Below, piece by piece: positions 50,785 to 59,985 of a DNA stretch of 64,000 bases. Made by a program: the position numbers and the translations under genes. The stretch is from NCBI GenBank assembly GCA_965228065.1, contig OZ245788.1:4216001-4280000 (forward strand). The letters are read 5' to 3'. How positions within the stretch are numbered: position 1 is the stretch's first letter; the number at the start of each line of letters is the position of its first letter. Below the pieces are notes generated by a model. The model was given only the letters and a program-made list of their open reading frames with translations, did no database searches and was not told the DNA's origin. Origin of the DNA: Sphingobium_A sp965228065 (lineage in GTDB: Bacteria > Pseudomonadota > Alphaproteobacteria > Sphingomonadales > Sphingomonadaceae).

Positions 50785-52407
50785 ATGGGAAGCATCGCGG
50801 CAGGCACGGTACGCGAGCCGACGAAGAAGGAGGTCCGGCTGGTCATCGCCGCCTCCACGCTCGGCACCGTGTTCGAATGGTATGATTTCTTCATCTACGG
50901 AACGCTCGCGGCAATCATCGGGCGAACCTTCTTCCCAGCGGGCAACCCGACGATCGAGTTGATCCTGTCATTGCTCGGCTTTGCCATAGGCTTCGGATTT
51001 CGGCCGCTGGGCGCGATCCTGTTCGGCTATCTCGGCGACCGCCTTGGCCGGAAATACACGTTTCTCGTCACCATCACGCTGATGGGGCTGGCCACTGCCG
51101 CGATCGGATTCGTGCCGTCCGCCGCCAGCATCGGGCTGGCCGCGCCGATCATCCTGCTCAGCCTGCGTATCCTGCAGGGGCTGGCGCTGGGCGGCGAATA
51201 TGGCGGGGCGGCGATCTATGTCGCAGAACATGCGCCGACCGGCAAGCGCGGCTTCTTCACCAGCTTCATCCAGGCGAGCGTCTCGGCCGGCTTCGCGCTC
51301 AGCCTGGCAGTCGTGCTGGGCACGCAGGCGATCGTCGGCCAGGAAGCCTGGGAAGCCTGGGGCTGGCGGGTTCCGTTCGTCGTCTCGCTGCTGTTGCTTG
51401 CAGTTTCGCTGTGGATGCGGCTGAAACTGTCGGAGAGCCCGGTATTCCAGGCGATGAAAGCGGCGGGGCAGGTCTCCAGCAATCCGCTGAAGGAAAGCTT
51501 CACCCATCCGGGCAATGCCAGGCGTATCCTGGTCGCGCTGTTCGGGCTTGCCGCCGGCGTGACCGTCATCTGGTACACCGCCTTGTTCCAGGTGCTTTAT
51601 TTCGTCCAGAATGCGATGAAGGTCGACGATCGGACCGCGCAGATCATCGTCGGTGTCGGCGCGGTATCGGGCCTGATCTGGTTCGTGCTGTTCGGCTGGC
51701 TGTCCGACAAGGTGGGCCGCAAGAAGCTGATCGTGATCGGCTATGCGCTGACCCTGGTGCTGCTGTTCCCGTTGTTCAAGCTGATCGGCGGGGCGGCCAA
51801 TCCCGAAATGGCGCGCACTGCACGAGAGGCGCCGGTCGTGGTCGCGGGCCGCGACTGTGGCTATGATCCGTTCGCCAAGGTGCAGGCAGGCGAATGCGGC
51901 AGGCTGCTCGATCATCTGTCGCGCAAGGGTGTGCATTACACCACGATCGAGGCGCCCACCGCTGCCGTGTCGATCGGCGGCACGCCGGTCGCGGATACCA
52001 GCCCGGCAGGGCTCGATGCGGCGCTGGGCGTGGCCGGCTACACTTTCGAGAAGGTGCGACCGTCGTCCCTGAACATGCTGCTGATGGTTGTCGGCATCCT
52101 CATACTCTCCGCGCTGTCGGGGCTGACATTCGGCCCGATGGCTGCGTGTATGGCGGAATTGTTCCCGGCCAGAATCCGCTATAGCTCGATGTCCATCCCC
52201 TATCATATCGGAACTGGATATTTCGGCGGTTTCCTGCCGGTCATCAGCCAGTATATCGTGGCACGGACGGGTGATCCCTATGCTGGACTCTGGTACACTT
52301 TCGCAGTGGTACTGGCGGCGCTCGTCGTTGCTTTGTTATGGTTGCCGGAGACGACGCGCTTGAACCTCGACGATAAAGAACAGGACGGACAATGGTCACC
52401 CCAATGA
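50785..52407 (+). CDS. MFS transporter, metabolite:H+ symporter family
   Basis: A 540-residue twelve-helix transporter of the MHS group. TVFEWYDFFIYG in helix 1, GYLGDRLGRKYTF and LQGLALGGEYGGA are diagnostic. A hydrophilic insert of about 95 residues (about 350-445 of the protein) with two Cys separates helices in the C-terminal half, making the protein longer than typical MHS members (about 430-450). I prefer ATG 50785 because GGGGGAA lies just upstream; ATG 50770 is an alternative. Co-transcribed with the amidohydrolase before it and the racemase after it. Substrate is probably an organic or amino acid. Confidence 0.88.
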   Translation: MGSIAAGTVREPTKKEVRLVIAASTLGTVFEWYDFFIYGTLAAIIGRTFFPAGNPTIELILSLLGFAIGFGFRPLGAILFGYLGDRLGRKYTFLVTITLMGLATAAIGFVPSAASIGLAAPIILLSLRILQGLALGGEYGGAAIYVAEHAPTGKRGFFTSFIQASVSAGFALSLAVVLGTQAIVGQEAWEAWGWRVPFVVSLLLLAVSLWMRLKLSESPVFQAMKAAGQVSSNPLKESFTHPGNARRILVALFGLAAGVTVIWYTALFQVLYFVQNAMKVDDRTAQIIVGVGAVSGLIWFVLFGWLSDKVGRKKLIVIGYALTLVLLFPLFKLIGGAANPEMARTAREAPVVVAGRDCGYDPFAKVQAGECGRLLDHLSRKGVHYTTIEAPTAAVSIGGTPVADTSPAGLDAALGVAGYTFEKVRPSSLNMLLMVVGILILSALSGLTFGPMAACMAELFPARIRYSSMSIPYHIGTGYFGGFLPVISQYIVARTGDPYAGLWYTFAVVLAALVVALLWLPETTRLNLDDKEQDGQWSPQ

Positions 52408-53447
52408 CCGATATTCTATCCCCGCTGCGTATCCGCCTGGATGGAAACGCCCTGACGAACAACTGGCGCTGGCTGGATGCCCGCAGCGGCTCTGCCGCGT
52501 GCGGTGCGGCGCTGAAAGCCGATGGCTATGGCCTGGGTGCCCGCGAAGTGGCGAAACGGCTGCTCGGGGCGGGCTGCAGCGATTTCTTCGTCGCGACCTG
52601 GGGGGAGGCGGAGGCCTTGCTGCCGGTGCTGGATGGCGCGTCGCTGTCGGTGCTTCACGGCGTCCGGGCCGAAGACATGTCGGTTGCGCTTGGCTCTCCC
52701 GCCCGGCCGGTGCTCAACACCGTTCATCAGGTCCAGCGCTGGCGCGATGCGGGCGGTGGCGCCTGCGACGTCATGGTCGACACCGGCATGAACCGGCTCG
52801 GCGTATCGGCGGAGGATATCGCAGCCGGTGCGCTCGATGGCCTGACGATCGAAACACTGATGACGCATCTTGCCAGCGCGGACGAGGATCTGCCGATCAA
52901 TGGCCGGCAGCGCGACGCGCTTGCGGCGCTGGCGGGACGGACGAGCGCGCGAAGGCTAAGCGCCGCCAACAGCGCGGGAATCTGCCTGGGCACCGATTAC
53001 GCGTTCGATCTCACCCGGCCGGGCATCGCACTTTACGGCGGCGTCCCGCGCATCGAGGCGGCGAACGACATTCGCCAGGTCGCCACGGTCGAAACCCAGA
53101 TCCTGCAGCGTCGCCGGGTCGGAGCGGGGGAGTATGTGGGGTATAACGGCACCTTCCGTGCGACGCGCGCGATGGAACTCGCCATCCTCAACCTGGGCTA
53201 TGCCGATGGCTATCTCCGCTGTTTCTCTGGCACCGGCTATGCGGTGGCCGGTGGCAACGAACTGGCCGTGATCGGCCGGGTCTCGATGGATCTGACGGCG
53301 ATCTGCGTCGATACCTGCGCGGACCTGGCGGAGGGCGACTGGGTGGAGATCGGTTACGACCTGCCCGATGCGGCGATGCGATCCGGCCTGTCGCAATATG
53401 AACTGCTCACTGGATTGGGGCAGCGTTACGATCGGGTCTGGATATAG
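52392..53447 (+). CDS. alr: Alanine racemase
   Basis: A 351-residue PLP enzyme interconverting L- and D-alanine. The PLP Lys42 is in AALKADGYGLG and the second catalytic base Tyr251 is in GYNGTF. NLGYADGY and GRVSMD also match. The first ATG at 52392 has GGACGGAC upstream. A second ATG at 52404 makes the ATGA overlap with the transporter stop. Linkage to an amidohydrolase and a transporter suggests catabolic use of an alanine-containing compound, in addition to or instead of cell-wall supply. Confidence 0.93.
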   Translation: MVTPMTDILSPLRIRLDGNALTNNWRWLDARSGSAACGAALKADGYGLGAREVAKRLLGAGCSDFFVATWGEAEALLPVLDGASLSVLHGVRAEDMSVALGSPARPVLNTVHQVQRWRDAGGGACDVMVDTGMNRLGVSAEDIAAGALDGLTIETLMTHLASADEDLPINGRQRDALAALAGRTSARRLSAANSAGICLGTDYAFDLTRPGIALYGGVPRIEAANDIRQVATVETQILQRRRVGAGEYVGYNGTFRATRAMELAILNLGYADGYLRCFSGTGYAVAGGNELAVIGRVSMDLTAICVDTCADLAEGDWVEIGYDLPDAAMRSGLSQYELLTGLGQRYDRVWI

Positions 53448-53448
53448 A

Positions 53449-53474
53449 AAAGGCCGCCCCGCAGGGCGGCCTTT
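53449..53474. terminator. Bidirectional intrinsic terminator
   Basis: AAAGGCCGCCC (53449-53459) pairs with GGGCGGCCTTT (53464-53474) around CGCA, with T-rich sequence following and A-rich sequence preceding. It ends both the alr operon and the convergent TonB receptor gene. Confidence 0.9.
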
Positions 53475-53496
53475 TCCTTTTCGGGCAGGATAGGTC

Positions 53497-56400
53497 TCAG
53501 AAGCTGTGCTGCACCGACACGGTGAAGCGCCGCCCCAGATAGTCATAGATGCCTAACCCGTTGGTGGTCAGCGGGAAGGGGGCATCGCGATCGAACAGGT
53601 TCGATACCGTGACCATGAATTTCGAGCGTTCCGCGATACGAACGGTGCCCGTCAGGTTGAACAGCCAGTAATCGCCCACGCCCAATATGTCGCGGGATTC
53701 GACGGTGAAGGTGTTGTCCAGGACTTGCTTGCCCTGGTAGTTCGCCTGGAAATCGATTCCATAGTTGCCATTCGTATAGGCGGCGTTGATCTGTCCGGAA
53801 TATTTCGGATAGCCCAATTGTCCGCGGAAATCGGTCACGGTGACGCCGTTGTTCGATTGGCGGAATTCATCGAGATAGAAGAAGCTGCCGTTCAGGTCGA
53901 CCTGGCCGTTGGCGAGCGGGAAATTATAGGCCGCTTCGGCCGTCAGCCCCTTGAACGAGATGAAGGCGCCGTTGACGAACGTCCCGATCAGCGCCGGACG
54001 CGCTGCGTTGGTGCTGAGCTGGCCGTTGCGCGCCGCATCCGTGCTGCTGCGATCGCGGAAGATCAATGAGCAGAAGGCATTGGCATTGTCGACGTCCGCC
54101 GTGTTGAAGTCGGGATTGTCGTAGCAGCCTTCGGCAATATTCGCCGGCGTCAGCGAGGCGATATTGCCCTTGATCCGGATCCGGTTCCAGTCGATCGCCG
54201 CGCGGAACCGCGGGATGAACTTCGGCTGGAACACGAGGCCGAAGGTGTAGGCGCGGCCCTCTTCGTTGTTCAGGCTGGTATTGCCGCCGGTGACGATCGG
54301 TACCGTTGCAACGCGCGCCTGCGAGTTGAAGGGCCCGGTGATGCCATAGGCCTGGTAGAATGCGGCGCAGTTCGCCTGACGCACGCTTGGATTGGTGCCC
54401 GCGCTCAAATTGGTGACGTCGCAGGGGTCGGGGAAGGTGTTGAACGCCGGCGAAACCGGCGTGAAGGCCTCGACGACCGAAGGGCCGCGCAACGAGCGCG
54501 TGTAGTTGCCACGGAACTCGACGCCGGGGACCGGGCGATAGCGGCCGCCATAGGTATAGGCCCAGAAGCCGCCATTGATCGTGTTGTCGACATAGCGGGC
54601 CTTGCCTGCCAGCTCGAGCGTGTCGACCAGCGGGATGTTGTTCGCGCTCGAAATCAGCGGGATCAGCACTTCGCCATAGAATTCATCGGTGTTGAACTGG
54701 CCGGTATTAGGGGCGATCGGCACCGATCGTCCCAGACCTGCGCGCTGGAACGCATCGGGTGAGAAGCTGCCCTTTTCGTTGCGATGCTCGTAACCGACAT
54801 TGAAGCCGATGCCCCCCGCCCAGAGGTCGATCAGCGATGTCGAGCCGAAGTTGATGTTGTAGACCTGCTGTTCGAGCGAGGTCTTGGCGCGGGTCACCCC
54901 CGTGACATAGGCCTTTGCCGCAGGGCTTGCCCGGTTCTGGCCGAACACGTCGAGCGGCACGCAGGCGGGATCGGCGATGGGCAGGATCCCGCCAGGCGCC
55001 ACGTTGTTGGCGGCGGTCACGCCCGCCACCACGCAATTGTTGATCGCATTGACGAAGCGCTGCTGGTTGAGGACGTTGGAGAAGAAATCGCCGCCGGTCT
55101 TGCCGTAATTGGCCGAGGCCTCGAAATCGAACTTGCGCCCGAACATCTCGAAATCGCCCTGAAGTCCGACAACGCCACGATAGACCTCGAACTTCGCGCT
55201 GGCGTTGTTGTTGACCAGATCGCTGGAGGCGCGTGACAGGCGGAAACTGGTCACGCCCAGATTGGCCAGTGTCGTGCGCGCCTGTGGGGTGAGTCGCGAA
55301 TCGTTCGCCTGAAACACCAGCGGAGCAGATGCGCCGCCGAACAAAGTGGCGTTGAAGATCGACTGATCGATAAGCTCGCGGCTCTTGGCGTGATAATAGG
55401 TGCCCTCGACAAAGGCGCGAATATTGTCGGTCAGTTCGTAACTGGCGACCAGATTGCCGGTGATGCGTTCCAGGCTGGACGTGATCTGCGACGTATCTCC
55501 GACCAGATTCCATCCGTCGCCGCCGCTTGAATTCTGCGCGCCGAACGGAACGCCGGGATTGTAGGATACGAGATTGCCCGACGGATCGAACTGGAGCAGC
55601 GTGTTGTCCGCCCCGAAGCCGCGCGGCAGGCCGGTCGCGGTGGTGGTGGCGCCCGTCGAAGGCAGCAAAAGACCGCCAGTGGTCAGCGAGAAGACGCGAG
55701 CATTGCGGATATAGACGGTGCTCGGAATGCCATCAGTGCCGCCCGCAGCGCCTGCACCGTTGAACGGTACGCCCGGATTGACACGGCCGTCATTGCCGGG
55801 TGTCCGTCCGGGAATGAGCGCGTTGCCTGCGCCGACGGTGGGGTTGGTGCCGGTGGCGATGCCGTCGCGGAATATGTCGCGCGACGAAGCCAGCACGCCG
55901 TTATTCTTGTCGTAGCTGCCCGCGATCATGATGTTGCCGCGCCCATCACCGAAATTCTTGCCGGCGAGAAGCGAGACATTGTAGCGGCCATTGTCGCCGC
56001 GCTCGCTGACGCCACCCAGCGCACGAAGCGTGATACCCTCGAAATTCTTCTTCAGGATGATGTTCACCGTTCCGGCGATCGCATCCGAGCCGTAGGTCGG
56101 CGCACCGCCTATGGCGATGTTCTCGATCCTCTCGACCATCTGCGATGGGATGACGTTGAGATCGACCTGAAGGCCTGGCGTATTGCCGAAGATCGATGGG
56201 GCATTGGTCGACACGAAACGGCGGCCATTGACCAATGTCAGCGTCCGGGCGGAGCCGAGGCTGAACCGGTTGACGAAATTCTGGCCGACGCCGAAGGCGG
56301 ACTGATTGCCTTCCGGCGTGACGCCAACACCGAAGCTCGGGATTTCGTTCAAAGCTTCGGCGACGTTGGTCAGGCCACGCGTTTCAAGATATTCCGACGA

Positions 56401-56595
56401 GATGACCGTCGCGGGCTCGAGTGTATCGAAACCGGCGCGCCGAATGCGCGAACCGGTCACAACGATCGCCTCGGCTTCTCCTTCGTCGTCGGCGGCCTGA
56501 GGGGCGACGCTCGTGCTCTGCGCGACTGCAGCGGGTGCCCAAGTGAAAGCGGAGACCGCAATGGCGGTCGTGGACAAAATTGTCCTGAGTTTCAT
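53497..56595 (-). CDS. TonB-dependent outer-membrane receptor
   Basis: A 1032-residue receptor. Signal peptide ending AVAQS, TonB box-like EAIVVTGSRIRR, plug domain with LVNGRRFV and YGSDAIAGTVNIIL, and a large barrel ending VSVQHSF with terminal Phe. The plug resembles those of sphingomonad receptors for peptides, glycans or siderophores. Ligand unknown. ATG 56595 has GGAG nine bases upstream; the frame runs to 56652. It is convergent with the amidohydrolase-transporter-racemase operon, which may handle its cargo. Confidence 0.92.
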   Translation of the reverse strand: MKLRTILSTTAIAVSAFTWAPAAVAQSTSVAPQAADDEGEAEAIVVTGSRIRRAGFDTLEPATVISSEYLETRGLTNVAEALNEIPSFGVGVTPEGNQSAFGVGQNFVNRFSLGSARTLTLVNGRRFVSTNAPSIFGNTPGLQVDLNVIPSQMVERIENIAIGGAPTYGSDAIAGTVNIILKKNFEGITLRALGGVSERGDNGRYNVSLLAGKNFGDGRGNIMIAGSYDKNNGVLASSRDIFRDGIATGTNPTVGAGNALIPGRTPGNDGRVNPGVPFNGAGAAGGTDGIPSTVYIRNARVFSLTTGGLLLPSTGATTTATGLPRGFGADNTLLQFDPSGNLVSYNPGVPFGAQNSSGGDGWNLVGDTSQITSSLERITGNLVASYELTDNIRAFVEGTYYHAKSRELIDQSIFNATLFGGASAPLVFQANDSRLTPQARTTLANLGVTSFRLSRASSDLVNNNASAKFEVYRGVVGLQGDFEMFGRKFDFEASANYGKTGGDFFSNVLNQQRFVNAINNCVVAGVTAANNVAPGGILPIADPACVPLDVFGQNRASPAAKAYVTGVTRAKTSLEQQVYNINFGSTSLIDLWAGGIGFNVGYEHRNEKGSFSPDAFQRAGLGRSVPIAPNTGQFNTDEFYGEVLIPLISSANNIPLVDTLELAGKARYVDNTINGGFWAYTYGGRYRPVPGVEFRGNYTRSLRGPSVVEAFTPVSPAFNTFPDPCDVTNLSAGTNPSVRQANCAAFYQAYGITGPFNSQARVATVPIVTGGNTSLNNEEGRAYTFGLVFQPKFIPRFRAAIDWNRIRIKGNIASLTPANIAEGCYDNPDFNTADVDNANAFCSLIFRDRSSTDAARNGQLSTNAARPALIGTFVNGAFISFKGLTAEAAYNFPLANGQVDLNGSFFYLDEFRQSNNGVTVTDFRGQLGYPKYSGQINAAYTNGNYGIDFQANYQGKQVLDNTFTVESRDILGVGDYWLFNLTGTVRIAERSKFMVTVSNLFDRDAPFPLTTNGLGIYDYLGRRFTVSVQHSF

Positions 56596-56898
56596 GATTT
56601 TATTCTCCCAGACACGCCCAGGTACTGGCGTCTGGAAAAAGTTGATCACCACTTGTTGCTGCCGATAATATTCAGGAACAGTTCAACAAGATTTTTCAAG
56701 TTGGCTGCGACCTTTCGGCAACAGTTCTTCTTGCACAAACCTCAAAGAATTTGCCTGATAAGCAATTTTTTCTTTGTGGAACAATATCCGGCGCAATCAG
56801 GCTGATGTGATCCGATCAGGTCACCCGCACATGCGCATCCCGCGAGCAAAGCGCGCTCGCGGACTATGTCGCCGATATTGACGGACTGTGGAGGCGGT
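56596..56898. other. Intergenic region upstream of the TonB receptor, no gene
   Basis: This 303-base gap is markedly AT-rich between 56640 and 56790 and should hold the receptor promoter, though I could not settle -35 and -10 boxes. Near the right end lies the thiolase hairpin (56840-56862). No coding frame is convincing. Confidence 0.6.
56840..56862. terminator. Hairpin after the thiolase gene
   Basis: CCGCGAGC (56840-56847) pairs with GCTCGCGG (56855-56862) across a 7-base loop. It lies downstream of the minus-strand thiolase. It has no long U-tract. Confidence 0.45.
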
Positions 56899-58071
56899 CT
56901 ATCTTTCGACGCACATGGCGATACCCATGCCGCCACCGATGCAGAGCGTCGCCAGACCCTTTTTCGCGTCGCGGCGTTTCATCTCGTAGAGCAGGGTCGT
57001 CAGCACGCGCGCGCCCGATGCGCCGATCGGATGGCCGATCGCGATCGCGCCGCCATTGACGTTGACCTTGTCCGGGTCGAGCCCGAGTTCCTTGCCGACC
57101 GCCAGGGCTTGCGCGGCAAAGGCTTCGTTGGCCTCGATCAGATCGAGATCACCGACGCTCCAGCCCGCTTTTTCCAGCGCGCGCTTTGTGGCGGGGACGG
57201 GGCCGAGGCCCATCACGGCAGGATCGACACCGGCGGAAGCCCAGCTCGCGATCCGCGCCAGGATCTTCACGCCACGCGCCTCGGCTTCCGTGCGGGTCAT
57301 CAACACCAGTGCGGCCGCACCGTCGTTGAGGCCGCTGGCATTGGCCGCGGTGACGGAGCCATCTTTCTTGAATGCAGGCTTCAACCCGGCCATCGCTTCG
57401 ATCGTCGCGCCGTCGCGGATATATTCGTCATGCTCGACGACGGTATCACCTTTGCGCCCCTTCACCGTCACTGGCGCGATTTCGTCGACGAAGCGGCCGG
57501 CACTGCGTGCCGCGGAGGCCAGATTTTGCGACCGGACAGCAAAGGCATCCTGCTGTTCGCGGGTGACCTGGCATTGTTCGGCCACATTCTCGGCGGTGAT
57601 GCCCATGTGATAATGATTGAAGGCGTCGGTCAGCCCGTCGCTGATCATCGTGTCGACCAGCGAGACCGTGCCCATCTTCTGACCGGCACGCAGCGCCTGG
57701 GCGTGATTGGCCAGCGACATGCTTTCCTGACCACCGGCGACGACAATGCTGGCATCGCCATTCGCGATCGCCTGGGCAGCGAGCGCAACCGCCCGCAGTC
57801 CGGATCCGCAGACCTGATTGACACCCCAAGCCGGCACTTCCTTGGGCACGCCCGCGGCCATCGAGGCCTGGCGTGCCGGGTTCTGGCCCTGGGCGGCGGT
57901 GAGCACCTGGCCCATGATGACTTCGGAAACGTCGGCAGCATCGACGCCGGCCTGTGCCAGTGCGGCCTCGATGACGACACGGCCGAGCTCATGCGCGGGA
58001 ACCGATCCGAACGCGCCCAGGAAACTGCCCACCGGGGTGCGCTTGGCGGCGGTGATGACGATGTCGGTCAT
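56899..58071 (-). CDS. Acetyl-CoA C-acetyltransferase (thiolase)
   Basis: A 390-residue thiolase joining two acetyl-CoA to acetoacetyl-CoA, or the reverse. The nucleophile Cys88 is in NQVCGSG, the catalytic His is in GHPIGASGARVL and the second Cys is in CIGGGMG. ATG 58071 (MTDIVITAAKRTPVG) has GGAG eight bases upstream; the longer frame to 58206 runs into the neighbouring gene. It lies 35 bases after the PHA-synthase-like gene, so it is probably PhaA-like, supplying PHB precursors. Confidence 0.93.
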   Translation of the reverse strand: MTDIVITAAKRTPVGSFLGAFGSVPAHELGRVVIEAALAQAGVDAADVSEVIMGQVLTAAQGQNPARQASMAAGVPKEVPAWGVNQVCGSGLRAVALAAQAIANGDASIVVAGGQESMSLANHAQALRAGQKMGTVSLVDTMISDGLTDAFNHYHMGITAENVAEQCQVTREQQDAFAVRSQNLASAARSAGRFVDEIAPVTVKGRKGDTVVEHDEYIRDGATIEAMAGLKPAFKKDGSVTAANASGLNDGAAALVLMTRTEAEARGVKILARIASWASAGVDPAVMGLGPVPATKRALEKAGWSVGDLDLIEANEAFAAQALAVGKELGLDPDKVNVNGGAIAIGHPIGASGARVLTTLLYEMKRRDAKKGLATLCIGGGMGIAMCVER

Positions 58072-58105
58072 GGTCGAGTCTCCGGGTTGAAGGGGTGCGC
58101 GCGCT

Positions 58106-59170
58106 CTACCAATTATGGTGCAGTTGCGAAAGCCACGCGGCCAATGGTTGCCACAGCTGTTCGCGTGCGCGACCACCGACGACCATGCCAACATGGCCGG
58201 CGCCAAGCTCCAGCCTGTCCGAAAGCCCGGTCGAGGTTGTAGCGGGCACGATGCGATCGCTCAGCGAGACGATGTCGAGCAAGGGGCATGACAGGGCCGC
58301 AGGATCGATTGTCCGCCCGCCGACGCGCCAGCCTCCATTGCCGGGAAGATCGGTGCCGAACAGTCGCTCGAACGCTTCACGGCCGGCCTCCAGCGTCAGC
58401 GGCGCGCCGCCATTGGCCCAGTCCTCTAGCGCGACGAAATTCTGCGCTGCATCCGACGCCGGATCGAGCGCGCCGAACTGCTCGTATTTCGTTATGGTGC
58501 GGCCGGGATCGAGTCGCCAAAACGCGCTCTGCAATATCTCCATCGGCATATAGCCCAGCGCTTCGCAGGTCGGCCGTGCGGTTTCCCACAATGCGGCCAT
58601 GTCGGTACGCGCGCCGTCGGGAAAGCCGGAGAAGCGCCACGGGGTCGCGATCAACGCCAGTCCGGCAAGCGGGCGTAGCGCGGCAGCCGCAACCGCCATC
58701 GTTCCGCCCAGGCAATAGCCGACCAGCGCCGGGCGCTCCCCCAGCGCATCGAGCAAGGGCACCATCAGCGTTTCGACATGACCGGCGATATCCAGATCGC
58801 GCTCGTCGGCAAGCGGCGTGCCCCAGTCGAGCAGCAGCGGCCTGACGCCCTGGCCCGCCATCCAGCGCAGCAAAGAATTGTGCGGCGCGAGGTCGAGCAC
58901 GAATGGCGGGTTGATGAGCGATGGCGCAAAGACGACCGGCAACCCACTGCCGCCATAGTCGCGCAGGCAGGCGCGGCCAGCCGTCGCGACGACGGGCATC
59001 GGTATGCCGCGCGGAACACGCGGCGCATCCTGATACGCCTTCAGTCCCTTGATCGCCGCCGCCGCGCGTTCGGGCGATGCTGCGGTTTCGCTGCGCAGCA
59101 ACTCCAGGAACAGCGGGAGCGGACGTGGTCCGTGTTGCGGTGCGGCATCAAATGGTGCAGGGTCAGCCAT
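58106..59170 (-). CDS. PHA synthase-like alpha/beta hydrolase (class III size)
   Basis: A 354-residue protein of the poly(3-hydroxyalkanoate) polymerase family. The lipase-like box is GYCLGGT with Cys153 as nucleophile. Asp305 (SLSDRIVPA) and His326 (GAGHVGMV) complete the triad. Length and spacing match class III PhaC (about 355 residues), which normally needs a PhaE partner; no phaE is visible here. A class I enzyme would be about 200 residues longer. Start at ATG 59170, only 25 bases from the divergent phaR start. Linked to a thiolase and PhaR, so a role in PHB synthesis is likely. Confidence 0.72.
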   Translation of the reverse strand: MADPAPFDAAPQHGPRPLPLFLELLRSETAASPERAAAAIKGLKAYQDAPRVPRGIPMPVVATAGRACLRDYGGSGLPVVFAPSLINPPFVLDLAPHNSLLRWMAGQGVRPLLLDWGTPLADERDLDIAGHVETLMVPLLDALGERPALVGYCLGGTMAVAAAALRPLAGLALIATPWRFSGFPDGARTDMAALWETARPTCEALGYMPMEILQSAFWRLDPGRTITKYEQFGALDPASDAAQNFVALEDWANGGAPLTLEAGREAFERLFGTDLPGNGGWRVGGRTIDPAALSCPLLDIVSLSDRIVPATTSTGLSDRLELGAGHVGMVVGGRAREQLWQPLAAWLSQLHHNW

Positions 59171-59195
59171 TGTTTTTTGGGGGATGCTCCTGGTC

Positions 59196-59741
59196 ATGAA
59201 GAAGAACGCGGCCGCAGACGGCATCGTCATTATCAAGAAATACGCCAATCGCCGGCTCTATAATACCGATACATCGAGCTATATCACGCTTGAGCATCTC
59301 GCGGCGATGGTCCGTGAAGGCCGTGAGTTCAAGGTTCTCGACGCCAAGACCGAGGACGATATCACCCACAATGTCCTCACGCAGATCATCATGGAAGAGG
59401 AGCAGCGCGGCCAGGCAATGTTGCCGGTCAACTTCCTGCGCCAGCTGATCTCGATGTACGGCGATTCGATGCAGTCGGTGGTTCCCGGCTATCTCGAAGC
59501 GTCGATGGAAGCGTTTCGCCGCAACCAGGAACAGTTCCGCACCGCTGTGGAAGGTGCGTTCGGAACTGGTCCCTTCGCCGAAATGGCCAAGCGCAACATG
59601 TCGATGTTCGAGGCCGCAGCCAGCGCGTTCAAGCCTGCTGCGACGAAGCCCGCCGAAAGCGGTGGCAAGGATGACGAGATCAGCGCGCTGAAGGCGGAAC
59701 TGGCCGGCCTCAAGGAAAAGATCGAAAAGCTCGGCCAGTAA
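59196..59741 (+). CDS. phaR: Polyhydroxyalkanoate synthesis repressor PhaR
   Basis: A 181-residue regulator. The N-terminal PHB/PHA accumulation DNA-binding domain IIKKYANRRLYNTDTSSYIT and LDAKTEDDITHNVL are diagnostic. A C-terminal coiled coil (EISALKAELAGLKEKIEKL) follows. PhaR binds PHB granules and DNA and represses phasin and its own gene. ATG 59196 starts the conserved MKKNAAADG. Only 25 bases lie between it and the divergent synthase-like gene, so each promoter must lie partly inside the other gene's 5' region. Confidence 0.92.
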   Translation: MKKNAAADGIVIIKKYANRRLYNTDTSSYITLEHLAAMVREGREFKVLDAKTEDDITHNVLTQIIMEEEQRGQAMLPVNFLRQLISMYGDSMQSVVPGYLEASMEAFRRNQEQFRTAVEGAFGTGPFAEMAKRNMSMFEAAASAFKPAATKPAESGGKDDEISALKAELAGLKEKIEKLGQ

Positions 59742-59768
59742 GCGGCCCTGCCTTTTCTGCTCCACCAT

Positions 59769-59902
59769 CGTCATTGCGAGGAGCGTAGCGACGAAGCAAT
59801 CTAGCGGCTGATGCATCCCTGGATTGCCGCGCTTCGATCCAACGGATCGAAGTTTATCCTGAGCGCCTGCCTTGGCAGGCAGTCGAAGGGCTCGCAATGA
59901 CG
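59769..59902. repeat. Palindromic repeat, family 2 (copy C) with embedded family 4 segment
   Basis: CGTCATTGCGAGGAGCGTAGCG and CTCGCAATGACG are the outer ends. Between them a segment at 59832-59892 with CTTCGATCC/GGATCGAAG and ATCCTGAG...GTCGAAGG resembles family 4, as if it were inserted into a family 2 copy. Lies between phaR and ku. Confidence 0.65.
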
Positions 59903-59985
59903 ATAAAGGCCGTGGAACTGCCGCCGGTCTGGAACCCGTATCCCCCGTCGCTCATTCTGCTCCGGTAACGACGGAGCTTCGACAC

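Noticed and set aside
59911..59970. General-stress (EcfG) promoter before ku
   Set aside because: GGAAC occurs twice, but no CGTT follows at 16-17 bases.
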